Shown: positions 43,660-52,392, counted from the stretch's first letter. The stretch: DNA of 64,000 nucleotides from Christensenella sp964438705 (GCA_964438705.1 CAYTKQ010000008.1:1-64000), one strand, 5' to 3'. Translations and numbers: made by a program. The notes: generated by a model not told the origin, from the sequence alone.

Positions 43660-45792
43660 CTACTTCTCGCTGTTGCTTTCCGCACCCTTCTTTTTCCCGC
43701 GCAACTTCACAAGCACCGCCGCACCGCCGCAGCACACGGCCACAGCCGCCAAGGCCAGTAGGGGCCACAGGTCAAGCGAATCTCCGGTTTGGGGGTTTTG
43801 GCGTGCAGGTGGCTGCCCCGGGGGCGGAGTGACCGAGCCGGACGAACCGGAACTGCTGGAGGGGCTGGCCAGCACGGTAAACTGCATGCTACTGGTGGTT
43901 TTGGTGGAGTTGACAGCGGCAAATTCCAGTTCCAGCGTATATTTGCCGCTGGGAAGGGTTTGCAGAAACTCTTTGTACAATGTTACCATCACACTTCCAC
44001 TTGCCGTTTCACCCACAGGGAGGCTATAGCCGGGGTATGCGGAGAGAGTTTCGGCCGTGGGGCCTGTGGCGGTTTGCCGAAGCAGGTTGCCGTTTAGACG
44101 GATGGCCAAAAGTTCGGCATAACTGCCGCCAAAACCCTGGGTAAAGTTTTTGGAAAGGTCGATGGGGTTTTCAGGGCTGGGCGGGTTTTGTGCCGCGTGG
44201 TCGCCCCCCTGCCAGAGGTACAGTGTTGCGCTTCGGCCGGCGTCAAAACCGCAGCCAAAGAACTCGCCCACACTGGTGATGGAATAGATTCGTCCCATCA
44301 GGCCCGCGGGCAGCCAGGCATAAACCGTATCCTGTGCCCAAACATCCTGCGTGCCATAGGTGCTTATGCCGGGCAGGCTTAGGCTATACACCGGCACCCC
44401 TTTGCCATAATCGTAGTACAGGATGGGGTAGCGTACCACGGGGGTTCCGCTGCCATTGGTAAGGCTGCCGCTTCCTTTATCGATGCTTTCTATGCTGCCG
44501 CCGGTAACCGTAATCCGCCCGTTTTGGGCGTTTACAATGGCGGCTCCCCCGTGGTTATTGTGTATTCCCCCACCGGAGATAGAAACCTCCCCCGAGATGA
44601 GATTCTCGATCGCCGTACCCCCTTTGGTTGCCATTATACGGCCCCCAGAGACAGAAACCCGGCCCATGGCGTTTTGGCGGATGGCCCGCCCGCCGCTTGC
44701 GGTGTTTGTCACTATGCCGCCGGTAATTTCCAAAAGGGTCAGATTTTGGGTCTCCGGTTTTGCCACGTTGATAGTGCCGCCATATTCATTTGTGTTAACG
44801 CTGTTTATCGAAGTACTTGCACCGGGCGCCTGGCCAATGGTAATCTTTCCGGTACTTCCGTGATAAATGGCCTGCCCGTCTGGCTTTGTGGCCTCCATGG
44901 TTCCGCCCGTTATCTCAATGGGGCCGGGGCCATCGCTAAAAACTGCACTGCCAGTTTCGGTGGAAATGTTGCCGCCTGTTATGGTTACACTTCCGGTGCT
45001 TCTATTAAAAAGTCCTATCCCCTCTGCGGAAATAAGTTCGGCATTATCTGACAGGGAAACAGAACCGGTACTGTCGTTCCAAACCGCCGTGCCATGCACT
45101 GTTTCAACTCGGCCGCCTGTAATTTTAACGACGCCGCCGGCATTGGCAATGGTATAGCCAACTTCGGACTTGACGAGCCCGCCGGACATAAGAACAGTAC
45201 CCGGACCATCGTTATAAACCGCAGAGCATGCCTGGTTCTGTGAATTTTCAATGGTGCCGCCCGCAATTTCCAGCACGGTTGCACCCGGTATTCCGTCTTT
45301 TAGGTAAATGGTGCCATAGTCTTTGTGGTTATAATTGCTGCCGATATATGGGGGCAAACCACTGCCGCTACGCACCGTAATTTTGCCGGTACCGGCATTA
45401 TAAATCGCTGGAGCGTCATTTGCGGCAACCTCGCCACCCGTAATGGAGACAGAGCCGGGGCCATGGCTAACAATGGCGGGGTTAGCCCCCTTTGCCTCTA
45501 CCCTGCCGCCGGTAACCACCAGGGCGCCAGTAGTAGTGTTTACGGCAGCCGGGCCATTTTCAGCAAGTACCAGGCCGCCTGCCACGGTTAGGGCAGCCGC
45601 ATCCTCTATGTGGAAGGCGCTGCCCAGTGTGGCAGTGGCCTTGATTTGCCCGCCGCCGGCGCCATCCATCAAAGTAAGGGACGCACCACTGCAGGATATT
45701 GCGCCGGAGTTTTCGCCGCTGTAACTTAGGGTATAGCCGTTCAAATCAAAGCTTAGGGTTTTGCCGGTTAGGATAACACCGCTTGTGTTCAA
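43660..45792 (-). CDS. Beta-helix surface protein, C-terminal portion of a frameshifted gene
   Basis: The larger piece of one surface-protein gene (the other is 45789-46256). It encodes about 15 short repeats of a right-handed parallel beta-helix, each with a core like VSITGGEVAAND or VTITGGNISTETG, then a smaller domain (GKYTLELEFAAVNS), a Pro/Gly/Ser linker and a sortase-type signal QNPQTGDS followed by a membrane segment and KLRGKKKG tail. So it was built to be anchored to the wall. The first in-frame Met lies after the true N-terminal codons: upstream codons in this frame read TYGLDSTGLQNAFNAAQSGD, clearly coding. Confidence 0.85.
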   Translation of the reverse strand: MNTSGVILTGKTLSFDLNGYTLSYSGENSGAISCSGASLTLMDGAGGGQIKATATLGSAFHIEDAAALTVAGGLVLAENGPAAVNTTTGALVVTGGRVEAKGANPAIVSHGPGSVSITGGEVAANDAPAIYNAGTGKITVRSGSGLPPYIGSNYNHKDYGTIYLKDGIPGATVLEIAGGTIENSQNQACSAVYNDGPGTVLMSGGLVKSEVGYTIANAGGVVKITGGRVETVHGTAVWNDSTGSVSLSDNAELISAEGIGLFNRSTGSVTITGGNISTETGSAVFSDGPGPIEITGGTMEATKPDGQAIYHGSTGKITIGQAPGASTSINSVNTNEYGGTINVAKPETQNLTLLEITGGIVTNTASGGRAIRQNAMGRVSVSGGRIMATKGGTAIENLISGEVSISGGGIHNNHGGAAIVNAQNGRITVTGGSIESIDKGSGSLTNGSGTPVVRYPILYYDYGKGVPVYSLSLPGISTYGTQDVWAQDTVYAWLPAGLMGRIYSITSVGEFFGCGFDAGRSATLYLWQGGDHAAQNPPSPENPIDLSKNFTQGFGGSYAELLAIRLNGNLLRQTATGPTAETLSAYPGYSLPVGETASGSVMVTLYKEFLQTLPSGKYTLELEFAAVNSTKTTSSMQFTVLASPSSSSGSSGSVTPPPGQPPARQNPQTGDSLDLWPLLALAAVAVCCGGAAVLVKLRGKKKGAESNSEK

Positions 45793-46256
45793 ATCCAGCG
45801 CGTCGCCCAGTTGGACGATATCGCCCGATTGTGCAGCGTTAAAAGCATTTTGCAGCCCCGTGCTATCCAGTCCGTAGGTGCCCCATCCACAACAATGATG
45901 TTTCCCATGGGCACCATTGTACCCGTGTGGGCAAGGGTGAGGAGGGGCTCAGGCGACCCTGCGCACTGGGTCAGGTCGGCGTTTTCGGCGCCGCACACCG
46001 GGCAGGCGGGGTTACTGGTGGCCCCTGCGCCGGTTTCGGCATTGGCCGCGGCGCAGGCCGCCGTGCAGTTGCAGGCCGCCACATCCCCCAGCGGGGCCGC
46101 TCTGTCCCCGGTAACTGCACTGCCGGGCTCCCCCGGCTCTGCCACCTCGCTTGCCAGCGCCACGCCGCTCAGGGCAAAGCTCAGCGCCAGTGCCAACGCC
46201 AGCGCGCCCGCGAAAAATTTTGAAAATCTTGAAACACTCTTTTTTCCCTGTTTCAT
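45789..46256 (-). CDS. Surface protein N-terminal portion, frameshifted
   Basis: Starts at the ATG 46256 with GGAG five bases upstream. It gives a signal peptide (MKQGKKSVSRFSKFFAGALA and the hydrophobic stretch after it, ending VALAS) and a cysteine-rich segment CNCTAACAAAN...CPVCGAENADLTQC, a motif seen in gut clostridial surface proteins. The frame is correct up to IIVVDG near 45885; beyond that the translation is nonsense to its stop at 45789, while the other frame continues the protein. One extra G in the GGGG run (complement of 45881-45884) would fuse both parts into VVDGGTYGLDSTGL. A promoter candidate (TTGCTT, 17 bp, TATACT) lies at 46514-46486. Confidence 0.8.
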   Translation of the reverse strand: MKQGKKSVSRFSKFFAGALALALALSFALSGVALASEVAEPGEPGSAVTGDRAAPLGDVAACNCTAACAAANAETGAGATSNPACPVCGAENADLTQCAGSPEPLLTLAHTGTMVPMGNIIVVDGAPTDWIARGCKMLLTLHNRAISSNWATRWI

Positions 46257-46617
46257 GCTCGCTCCTGCTCCTTTTTTCAGATAATCCCGTTTGCTTCCTC
46301 TGTGCCTTTTGGGCCAATGCCCCAGTACTTCCTCACAACCGCATGGCCGTTTTAAGCGAAATTTTTCTTTGTCATCTGTCAAGTACCGAAAATTCAGCGT
46401 AAGACAAACAGGTATTTCGCCATACAGCATAAGGAATATTCTGTTGTTTACTTTAAAATGACAAAATGCGTCGTCACATACGTTAAGTATATACGAAATA
46501 TGACTAACAAGCAAGAAAAAACACTTGCACCGTGAACAAAAACTATAAAAACACACGCAAGCCAAGCGTTGGCTGCGCAATGGTTTGCCCTCTTTTGGGA
46601 ATCTTTCATTCGAGGTC

Positions 46618-46635
46618 GTGCGGTAGATGGGACTT
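46618..46635 (-). repeat. Duplicate of the tRNA-Leu 3' end
   Basis: GTGCGGTAGATGGGACTT is repeated exactly at 46754-46771, where it forms the 3' acceptor and T-arm end of tRNA-Leu. Duplicated tRNA 3' ends are the usual scars of site-specific integration. The 360 bp between the surface-protein start and this repeat holds only its leader. Confidence 0.75.
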
Positions 46636-46703
46636 CCCCTCCGGGGCCGCCTCCGCTCGCTGCCTCCGCCCATCAGGGCGGCGCTCGCTCCGATTCAAGT
46701 CCC
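46629..46703. repeat. GC-rich element with inverted tRNA-like ends
   Basis: GGGACTT at one end pairs with AAGTCCC at the other. The right end reads GATTCAAGTCCCCTCCGATCCCA on the plus strand, like a tRNA T-arm and acceptor; the left end is the tRNA-Leu fragment on the minus strand. The core is rich in GCGAGCG- and CCGCC-type words. No protein is plausible here. Confidence 0.5.
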
Positions 46704-46713
46704 CTCCGATCCC

Positions 46714-46752
46714 AACAAAAAAGTTCCATGCTCTGCATGAAACTTTTTTGTT
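46714..46752 (-). terminator. Terminator of tRNA-Leu
   Basis: Nearly perfect 18-bp stem (AACAAAAAAGTT-x-CATGC and its complement, loop TCT) ending in TTTTTT on the minus strand, beginning right at the CCA end of the tRNA. Confidence 0.8.
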
Positions 46753-46835
46753 GGTGCGGTAGATGGGACTTGAACCCATACGTCATGGACACACGCCCCT
46801 CAAACGTGCCTGTCTGCCGATTCCAGCACTACCGC
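46752..46835 (-). tRNA. tRNA-Leu (anticodon GAG)
   Basis: Minus-strand cloverleaf of 84 nt including an encoded CCA: acceptor GCGGTAG/CTACCGC, D-arm with GGAATCGGCAGAC, anticodon stem CACGT/GCGTG around loop TTGAGGG (anticodon GAG), a class II variable arm, and T-arm GGGTTCAAGTCCC. Reads CTC and CTT leucine codons. Confidence 0.96.
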
Positions 46836-46847
46836 GCAACACAAAAT

Positions 46848-46876
46848 ATTATATTATATACCCCCACCTAAGTCAA
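46848..46876 (-). promoter_or_regulatory. Promoter of tRNA-Leu
   Basis: TTGACT (46876-46871), 17-bp spacer, TATAAT (46853-46848) on the minus strand, just before the tRNA 5' end. Confidence 0.8.
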
Positions 46877-46912
46877 GAATTGTTTGATTTTTTCTCAAAA
46901 AGTTTTGTTCGC

Positions 46913-47410
46913 TTACTTTTTCAGCGCCTTCACGATCTCCGCAATATACATGGTGTGATAATCCTTCTCCGGATACCACTTCTCATCCGGCTCCCTGTCG
47001 ATGAAGCATTCCGTATCAAATGCCTGCGCATACAGCTTGCGGCAAATCAGCACAATGCCCGCCTCCCCGAAATAAGGCGTACGCCCTTCGTGCATTACGC
47101 TCAAGCCTGCTTTTGCAATCTTGTCCTCGTCCCGCCCGGATACCGCGCCGAAATACCCCAGCGTCTTGCGATGGCTCTCATCCAAAAACGCAAGCGAAAA
47201 CGTCTCTGCCGCGTCAATAAACTCCTTTGTGTACCTCGTCGGACGGATCACAACGAAGGCGACGTTTTTTCCCCACATGACGCCCATGCCGCCCCACGAA
47301 GCCGTCATGGCGTTGACACGGCCCTCCAGTTCAGCCGTCACCAGCATCCAGTCCTTGCCAATCATCTCGAATGGATTTTTGTTCAGTTCCTCAATTGGAA
47401 ACTCAATCAT
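46913..47410 (-). CDS. Flavin reductase-like FMN-binding protein
   Basis: A 165-residue protein of the flavin reductase/pyridoxamine-oxidase-like split-barrel group, with the family core AMTASWGGMGVMWGKNVAFV, VIRPTRYTKEFID and the HRKTLGYFGAVSGRDEDKI segment. Close relatives are annotated as flavin reductases or flavoredoxins; partner and substrate are unknown. GAGGAGG upstream of MIEFPIEELN sets the start, 13 bp after the nnr stop. Last gene of the recX-to-nnr unit. Confidence 0.88.
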   Translation of the reverse strand: MIEFPIEELNKNPFEMIGKDWMLVTAELEGRVNAMTASWGGMGVMWGKNVAFVVIRPTRYTKEFIDAAETFSLAFLDESHRKTLGYFGAVSGRDEDKIAKAGLSVMHEGRTPYFGEAGIVLICRKLYAQAFDTECFIDREPDEKWYPEKDYHTMYIAEIVKALKK

Positions 47411-47423
47411 CACAATGTCCTCC

Positions 47424-49490
47424 TCAACCGATCCTGCGCCGCGTAGGTCCTTGCTCCGGCTGCGACGGCAACTCGTCCGCAATCTCGTCCTTCACATTTT
47501 GCGGCGTGAACTCCTCCTCCGATGCCGTTTCCTCGTCTTTGACCTTCGTACGCCTAAACAGCGGCTTCTTTTCAGCGCCTTTTTCATTCCTGCGCTGGAC
47601 ACGGCTCATCGGCTCCGGCTCATCCGCATATTTCTCCAGAAAGTCCATTGTCGGTTCCTTTACTTTTTCATCGCGCTGCACATGCTTTGGAAATTCCGCT
47701 TCCGCCTGCTGCTCTGGCTCCAGCTTCCAAATCACGGTCTCATCGACAGCTTCGTCCCCAAATACAGCCTCATCCGGCTCCACAATCTCCTCGATTTTCT
47801 CCTCTTCCGGAAGCACAACTGGCGCAATCGGTTCCTTCACCTGCCGGAATACGGGCGCCTCAATCGGCACCTGCACATGTTCCTCTACGATCCTTTGCGG
47901 CGCACGGCGGGGCACGTCGGCCTGCTCCCCCTTCTTCTCCGCCAGATCAGCCTGAACATAATCCACAAGCATCGTTTTGATTGCCTGTCCGATGCTGTTC
48001 ACCGTATCCATCGGCGTCATGGAATATTCGCTCTCCTGCGTTGCGGCAAGCTCTCCCGCCAGCCCGGTGATATATACGCCCGCAAGCGCGGCCTCATACG
48101 CATCCTTGCCCTGCGCCAGCAGCCCGCCAATCACGCCGGTCAATACATCCCCGCTTCCGCCCTTCGCCATGCCCGGGCTGCCCACACACATCAACGATGC
48201 GTTTCCAAACGCATCGGCAATCACCGTCGTGCTGCCCTTCAAAACAAGCGTAATCCCATATTCGACCGCAAAATCCACCGCCGAGCGCACCGGATTTTCC
48301 ATAATTTCGCTCATCGCAAGCCCCGACAGCCGCGCGAACTCCTTCGGATGCGGCGTCAAAATCACGTCGCCCTTCTTATTTTCCAAAAATTCCAGATGCT
48401 CGGCCAGCGCATTGAGCGCATCCGCGTCGATCACCTTCGGAAGGTCATAGTTGGTCAGAATGTTGCCGACCACCTCTGCAATATCCTCGTTCACGCCAAG
48501 CCCCGGCCCGGCCGCAATCGCCGTTTTGCCCTGCGCCAGCTTTTCGATCGCATAAACCGCGTCGGCCGCCAGCAACCCATTTTGGCTCGCAAGCTCAAAG
48601 CACGTCGCCTCGGGTACATTTTGCTGCAATACATCGATCACTTCCCCGCACGAAGCAACGTTCACCAGCCCCGCGCCCGCACGCGAAGCAGCGCGCGCGC
48701 TCAATACCGCAGCACCCGCCATGCCATAGCTTCCTGCAACGAGCAGCAGCCGACCATAATCTCCCTTATTCGAATCGAGCGGGCGCTCACCTATGCACAT
48801 GTCCGCATCATCGCTCTCATAGGCGCACACCGTCGCGCGGATCGGCACATCGCAGCCTTCGTCCACACCGATCTTCACAACCTGCAATTCTCCCGTGCAT
48901 GTGCGGCCGGGCTGCAGGAAATGACCAATTTTGGGATACTGAAAGGTCACCGTAATGTCCGCCTTCACTGCATCGCCCATCACTGCACCCGTCTGTGCAT
49001 TCACGCCCGTCGGTATATCCACCGCAACCACCAGCGCGTCGCGCCCGTTCAAATACTCCACCGCATCGCGGTATATGCCGTCAAGCCTGCGTGCAAGCCC
49101 CGTCCCGAAGATTGCGTCCACATATACCTCTGCCTCGGAAAGCGCATCGAACGCCTCCTTGTTGGCAATCACGGTAAAATATTCCTCATTTTCCTTGAAA
49201 AACGCAAAATTCGCCGCCGCGTCCTCGCTCAGCGAGGAAAGGTTTCCTAGTACGACCACGTGCACGTCATACCCATTTGCCAAGAGTATCCGAGCGACCG
49301 CAAAGCCGTCTCCCCCGTTGTTTCCAGTCCCGCAGAAAACCTGCACGGTACACGGCTCCGCTTCCTCACGAATCGCCTCATAAACACCGTGCGCGGCATT
49401 TTCCATGAGCACGATCCCCGGTATCTTCATCCGGTCGATCATATAGCGGTCCACCGCCTTCATCTGTTCGGGCGTCAATGCAATCCTCAT
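47424..49490 (-). CDS. nnr: Bifunctional NAD(P)HX epimerase/dehydratase
   Basis: Repairs hydrated NAD(P)H. The N-terminal YjeF/NAXE domain (about residues 1-215) has VFCGTGNNGGDGFAVARILL and the VDAIFGTGLARRLDG loop; the C-terminal NAXD kinase-like domain (about 225-505) has NKGDYGRLLLVAGSYGMAGA, GPGLG, VILTPHPKEFARL and GSGDVLTGVIGG. After about residue 515 comes a further 170-residue acidic, proline- and glutamate-rich tail (for example EEEKIEEIVEPDEAVFGDEA) with no recognised fold; ordinary Nnr is near 500 residues. Start overlaps the acpS stop by 4 bp. Confidence 0.94.
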   Translation of the reverse strand: MRIALTPEQMKAVDRYMIDRMKIPGIVLMENAAHGVYEAIREEAEPCTVQVFCGTGNNGGDGFAVARILLANGYDVHVVVLGNLSSLSEDAAANFAFFKENEEYFTVIANKEAFDALSEAEVYVDAIFGTGLARRLDGIYRDAVEYLNGRDALVVAVDIPTGVNAQTGAVMGDAVKADITVTFQYPKIGHFLQPGRTCTGELQVVKIGVDEGCDVPIRATVCAYESDDADMCIGERPLDSNKGDYGRLLLVAGSYGMAGAAVLSARAASRAGAGLVNVASCGEVIDVLQQNVPEATCFELASQNGLLAADAVYAIEKLAQGKTAIAAGPGLGVNEDIAEVVGNILTNYDLPKVIDADALNALAEHLEFLENKKGDVILTPHPKEFARLSGLAMSEIMENPVRSAVDFAVEYGITLVLKGSTTVIADAFGNASLMCVGSPGMAKGGSGDVLTGVIGGLLAQGKDAYEAALAGVYITGLAGELAATQESEYSMTPMDTVNSIGQAIKTMLVDYVQADLAEKKGEQADVPRRAPQRIVEEHVQVPIEAPVFRQVKEPIAPVVLPEEEKIEEIVEPDEAVFGDEAVDETVIWKLEPEQQAEAEFPKHVQRDEKVKEPTMDFLEKYADEPEPMSRVQRRNEKGAEKKPLFRRTKVKDEETASEEEFTPQNVKDEIADELPSQPEQGPTRRRIG

Positions 49491-49849
49491 CTTGTATCCT
49501 CCTTTTCGAGCACGACAAACGCGCTCGCTGTATCCTCTGTATGTGTAATGCTGATATGTAAATTGAATTGTTTGCCGATCTCATCATGCAGCACAACGTA
49601 AGGCGCGCCGCTTTCCTCATGGAACACTTCAATGTTTGTGAGCGGCATATCGGTGATCCCTTTATGAAGGGCCTTTAAGACCGCCTCCTTCACACAAAAC
49701 ATGCCCGCCGCGCTCTGCGCCGCAAGGGTACGGCTATTGATGTAGTCCCGTTCCTGCTGTGTAAATACGCGCTTCAAAAAGGCCTCACGCTCCATTGATC
49801 GCTCCATACGTTCAATACGCAGGCTGTCCGTTCCGATCCCCGCGATCAT
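49487..49849 (-). CDS. acpS: Holo-ACP synthase
   Basis: Transfers phosphopantetheine from CoA to acyl carrier protein. The 120-residue product starts MIAGIGTDSLRIERMERSME (compare GIGxDxxxI/V), has the metal and CoA site in QSAAGMFCVKEAVLKALHKG and the ISITHTEDTASAFVV end. Length is typical. Overlaps the peptidase gene upstream and nnr downstream; acpS-nnr adjacency is frequent in bacteria. Confidence 0.95.
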   Translation of the reverse strand: MIAGIGTDSLRIERMERSMEREAFLKRVFTQQERDYINSRTLAAQSAAGMFCVKEAVLKALHKGITDMPLTNIEVFHEESGAPYVVLHDEIGKQFNLHISITHTEDTASAFVVLEKEDTR

Positions 49850-50769
49850 TCTTCCTCCCGCGCGGCCAAAACCGCGTTCACCACAGCGCGCCGCATGACC
49901 TCCGCCGCGGCGGTCACCAGCACATTCAAATCAGCTTCCTTTTTTCCATAGGAAAGCCCGAATATCGTATCTCCGTCCACCATCGTATGTATGGGCTCGA
50001 TGGAACGCGCGAGGCCGTCGTGCCCCGCCTGCGCCAGCTTGGCCGCACCGTCCTTTGTCAGCCCTGCATTCGTCGCCACTACGCCCACCGTTGTGTTCCT
50101 GCCCTGCATAAAATCCGTACGCACACTGTTTTCCATCATATATTGCGCCGTGTTGATATGCACGCCGCCCTTGCTTGCGCCCGCAATGATCCTGCCGTTT
50201 TCCACAACGTCGCCGAACGCGTTCACGCCCACGAGGGCCGCCACCACCACACCGTCCTTCAGCTTGATGCTTGCCGTGCCCACGCCGCCCTTTTCCACGT
50301 GCTTCATACCCAATATCTTGCCGACTGTCGCGCCCATGCCCACGCCCGCGCTGCCCTGCGGCACCACCGTGCATGCGTTGATGCAAGCCGCGTAGCCCAT
50401 ACCCGCGTTCGGACGAATGTCGCTCCTGCCATATCCCAAGTCATAAATGACCGCCGCCGGGACGATCGGCACCACCGCGTCCTCTGTGCGCACACCCATC
50501 CCCTGCTGCTCGCAATAGATCATCACGCCGTCTGCGGCCGCAAGCCCAAACGCGCTTCCGCCCGCCAGCAGTATCGCCGAGCATTCCTGCACCGCCTTCG
50601 CCTGCGCCATGAAATCGGTCTCCCGTGTTCCCGGAGCACTTCCGCGCACATCAACGCCGCACACCGCACCGTCCGGCGCAAGAATCACCGTGATCCCGGT
50701 TCTTCCCGCCTTGTCCTGCGCATGCCCGACCAACAACCCCCGAATGTCTGTGATGCTTCCGCTGTACAT
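49846..50769 (-). CDS. P1 family (DmpA-like) aminopeptidase
   Basis: A 307-residue member of the S58 self-processing N-terminal nucleophile peptidases. It shows ITDIRGLLVGHAQDKAGRTG at the start, DVRGSAPGTRETD, LAGGSAFGLAAADGVMIYCE, and the segment KGGVGTASIKLKDGVVVAAL where the internal processing site lies in the family. Physiological substrates are unknown; relatives release N-terminal D- or L-amino acids or cleave cyclic/linear oligoamides. Spaced 8 bp from birA. Confidence 0.9.
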   Translation of the reverse strand: MYSGSITDIRGLLVGHAQDKAGRTGITVILAPDGAVCGVDVRGSAPGTRETDFMAQAKAVQECSAILLAGGSAFGLAAADGVMIYCEQQGMGVRTEDAVVPIVPAAVIYDLGYGRSDIRPNAGMGYAACINACTVVPQGSAGVGMGATVGKILGMKHVEKGGVGTASIKLKDGVVVAALVGVNAFGDVVENGRIIAGASKGGVHINTAQYMMENSVRTDFMQGRNTTVGVVATNAGLTKDGAAKLAQAGHDGLARSIEPIHTMVDGDTIFGLSYGKKEADLNVLVTAAAEVMRRAVVNAVLAAREEE

Positions 50770-50777
50770 AAAATCTC

Positions 50778-51746
50778 CTAGATATATTCCTTCATTCCGC
50801 GCACGGAAACTTCTCCCGCAAGAAATGTTTTTATCTCCCCGTCAACATCGAGCATCAGCGCACCTTGCCTCGTAAAACCGCGGCACACGCCCGAAACGCT
50901 TTCCTCTCCGGCCAGTACTCTGATTTCTTTTCCTATTATAACACTATTTGCGCAATATTCATCAAAAATCGCGTCGATTGCCTCCGCCACATACCGTTCG
51001 CAGCAGGAAAACACTTCGTCGATCATCGCCGCGCAAAGCTTCACCCTGTCCGCCTTCTTTCCGGTGATCAAACGAACGGAAGACGCTTTTTCTGAAACCT
51101 CTTCCGGAAACTTTTTCTGGTTCACATTCAGCCCCATGCCGCACACAATATATTCCACGCGATCCATGTCGGTGGACATCTCCGTCAATATCCCGCATAG
51201 CTTTTTCCCGCCGAATACAACGTCGTTGGGCCACTTGATGCCCGCGTCCACACCGCAAACACGCCTAATTGCCCGCACCACGCCGAGCGCGGCAGCAAAC
51301 GTCACCGCCGGTGCCTTTGGCGGCGCAAAACCGGGACGCAGCAGCACGCTCATCATAATCGAATCTCCCTCTTCGGAAATCCATCCGCGTTCAAGCCGTC
51401 CCTTTCCCTTTGTCTGCAGCTCCGCGATATATACACTTCCATCCGGCGCACCCTCGCGTGCCATACGCTTGGCGTGCTCGTTTGTGGAATCCACCTCGTG
51501 CATCCAATGGATGCGTTCGGGTTGCGTGTGCGCCCAAAACCCAACATATTCGGGTTTTAGTACGTCCGGCAGCGACACAAGATGATAACCGCGCTTTGTG
51601 TGCGCCTCGATCACGCCGCCCTCCTCTTTGATCGCCTTGATGTGCTTCCACACCGCCGCCCGCGATATGTTCAGCTCGTCGCTGATTTGCTCGCCCGAAA
51701 CAAAATCATCCGCGGAAACCAGCAGCTTTAAAATTCGTTTTCTCAT
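50778..51746 (-). CDS. birA: Biotin ligase/biotin operon repressor
   Basis: Attaches biotin to carboxylase carrier domains. The 322-residue bifunctional form has an N-terminal winged helix (SADDFVSGEQISDELNISRA, then AVWKHIKAIKEEGGVI), the catalytic core with GKGRLERGWISEEGDSIMMS (biotin-adenylate loop) and KWPNDVVFGGKKLCGILTE, and a C-terminal SH3-like part. It may also act as a DNA-binding repressor. Overlaps recX by 4 bp. Confidence 0.95.
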   Translation of the reverse strand: MRKRILKLLVSADDFVSGEQISDELNISRAAVWKHIKAIKEEGGVIEAHTKRGYHLVSLPDVLKPEYVGFWAHTQPERIHWMHEVDSTNEHAKRMAREGAPDGSVYIAELQTKGKGRLERGWISEEGDSIMMSVLLRPGFAPPKAPAVTFAAALGVVRAIRRVCGVDAGIKWPNDVVFGGKKLCGILTEMSTDMDRVEYIVCGMGLNVNQKKFPEEVSEKASSVRLITGKKADRVKLCAAMIDEVFSCCERYVAEAIDAIFDEYCANSVIIGKEIRVLAGEESVSGVCRGFTRQGALMLDVDGEIKTFLAGEVSVRGMKEYI

Positions 51747-52357
51747 TGTTCCTCATCTCTGCGAAGCGCGCGCTTGATGTCCTCATAATCGAACCCCTTC
51801 GCCATCAGTGCGCGAATGATTTTCTGCTTCGCCTTGTTTTCTTCCTCACCCGCATGCTTTTGCTTAAGCCGCACCACATACGTGTCGATCACCGTTTCTT
51901 CCTGCTCCATACCGGCAAGCGTTTCCTGCGCAATTTCGCGCGGCACACCCTTTTGCATCAGCTTTTGCATCGCCACCCGCTGCCCGTATTTTTGCATCAG
52001 CTCCTGCGCATAAAGCTCCGCAAAGCCTTGATCATCAAGATAACCGATCTCTTTGAGCTTTGCGACCGCCGCGTCGATTGCCTCCGGCGCGATCTCCTTT
52101 TCCTTTAGCTTCCGACGCAGTTCCCGCTCCGTGCGCATGCGGTAGGATAAAAATTTCATCGCGCACGAAAGCGCGTATTTCTCTTTGTCCTCACGCAGAA
52201 TGCGCTCCACATCGTCGTCCGAGAGCTCCGCACCCTTTTTCAAACGGTTCGCAATCGCCGTATCGATATAAACGGCAAACGCAAACTCTCCGTCCATATA
52301 GACGTTCACGCGCTCCTTGTTGCGCGCTCCTTCTTTTAACTCCGTGATCGTTCCCAT
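51743..52357 (-). CDS. recX: Regulatory protein RecX
   Basis: RecA modulator of 204 residues built from three-helix repeats, with the family pattern ALSCAMKFLSYRMRTERELR, EIGYLDDQGFAELYAQELMQ, YGQRVAMQKLMQKGVPREIA and RALMAKGFDYEDIKRALRRD. The start MGTITELKEGARNK is preferred: the frame stays open upstream but that DNA is the divergent gene and the promoter. No Shine-Dalgarno is seen, and a TATAAT lies just six bases before the ATG. First gene of the recX-birA-peptidase-acpS-nnr unit. Confidence 0.92.
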   Translation of the reverse strand: MGTITELKEGARNKERVNVYMDGEFAFAVYIDTAIANRLKKGAELSDDDVERILREDKEKYALSCAMKFLSYRMRTERELRRKLKEKEIAPEAIDAAVAKLKEIGYLDDQGFAELYAQELMQKYGQRVAMQKLMQKGVPREIAQETLAGMEQEETVIDTYVVRLKQKHAGEEENKAKQKIIRALMAKGFDYEDIKRALRRDEEQ

Positions 52358-52363
52358 GCTTTT

Positions 52364-52392
52364 ATTATACTGGAAACCGTTAAAATTTGGAA
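52364..52392 (-). promoter_or_regulatory. Promoter of recX (apparently leaderless)
   Basis: -35 TTCCAA (52392-52387), 17-bp spacer, consensus TATAAT (52369-52364). Only six bases separate the -10 box from the recX ATG, so the transcript should begin at or beside the start codon. Confidence 0.65.

Noticed and set aside
46618..46703. A second tRNA gene beside tRNA-Leu
   Set aside because: Only acceptor/T-arm-like fragments are present, in inverted orientation; no anticodon arm or complete cloverleaf can be drawn.
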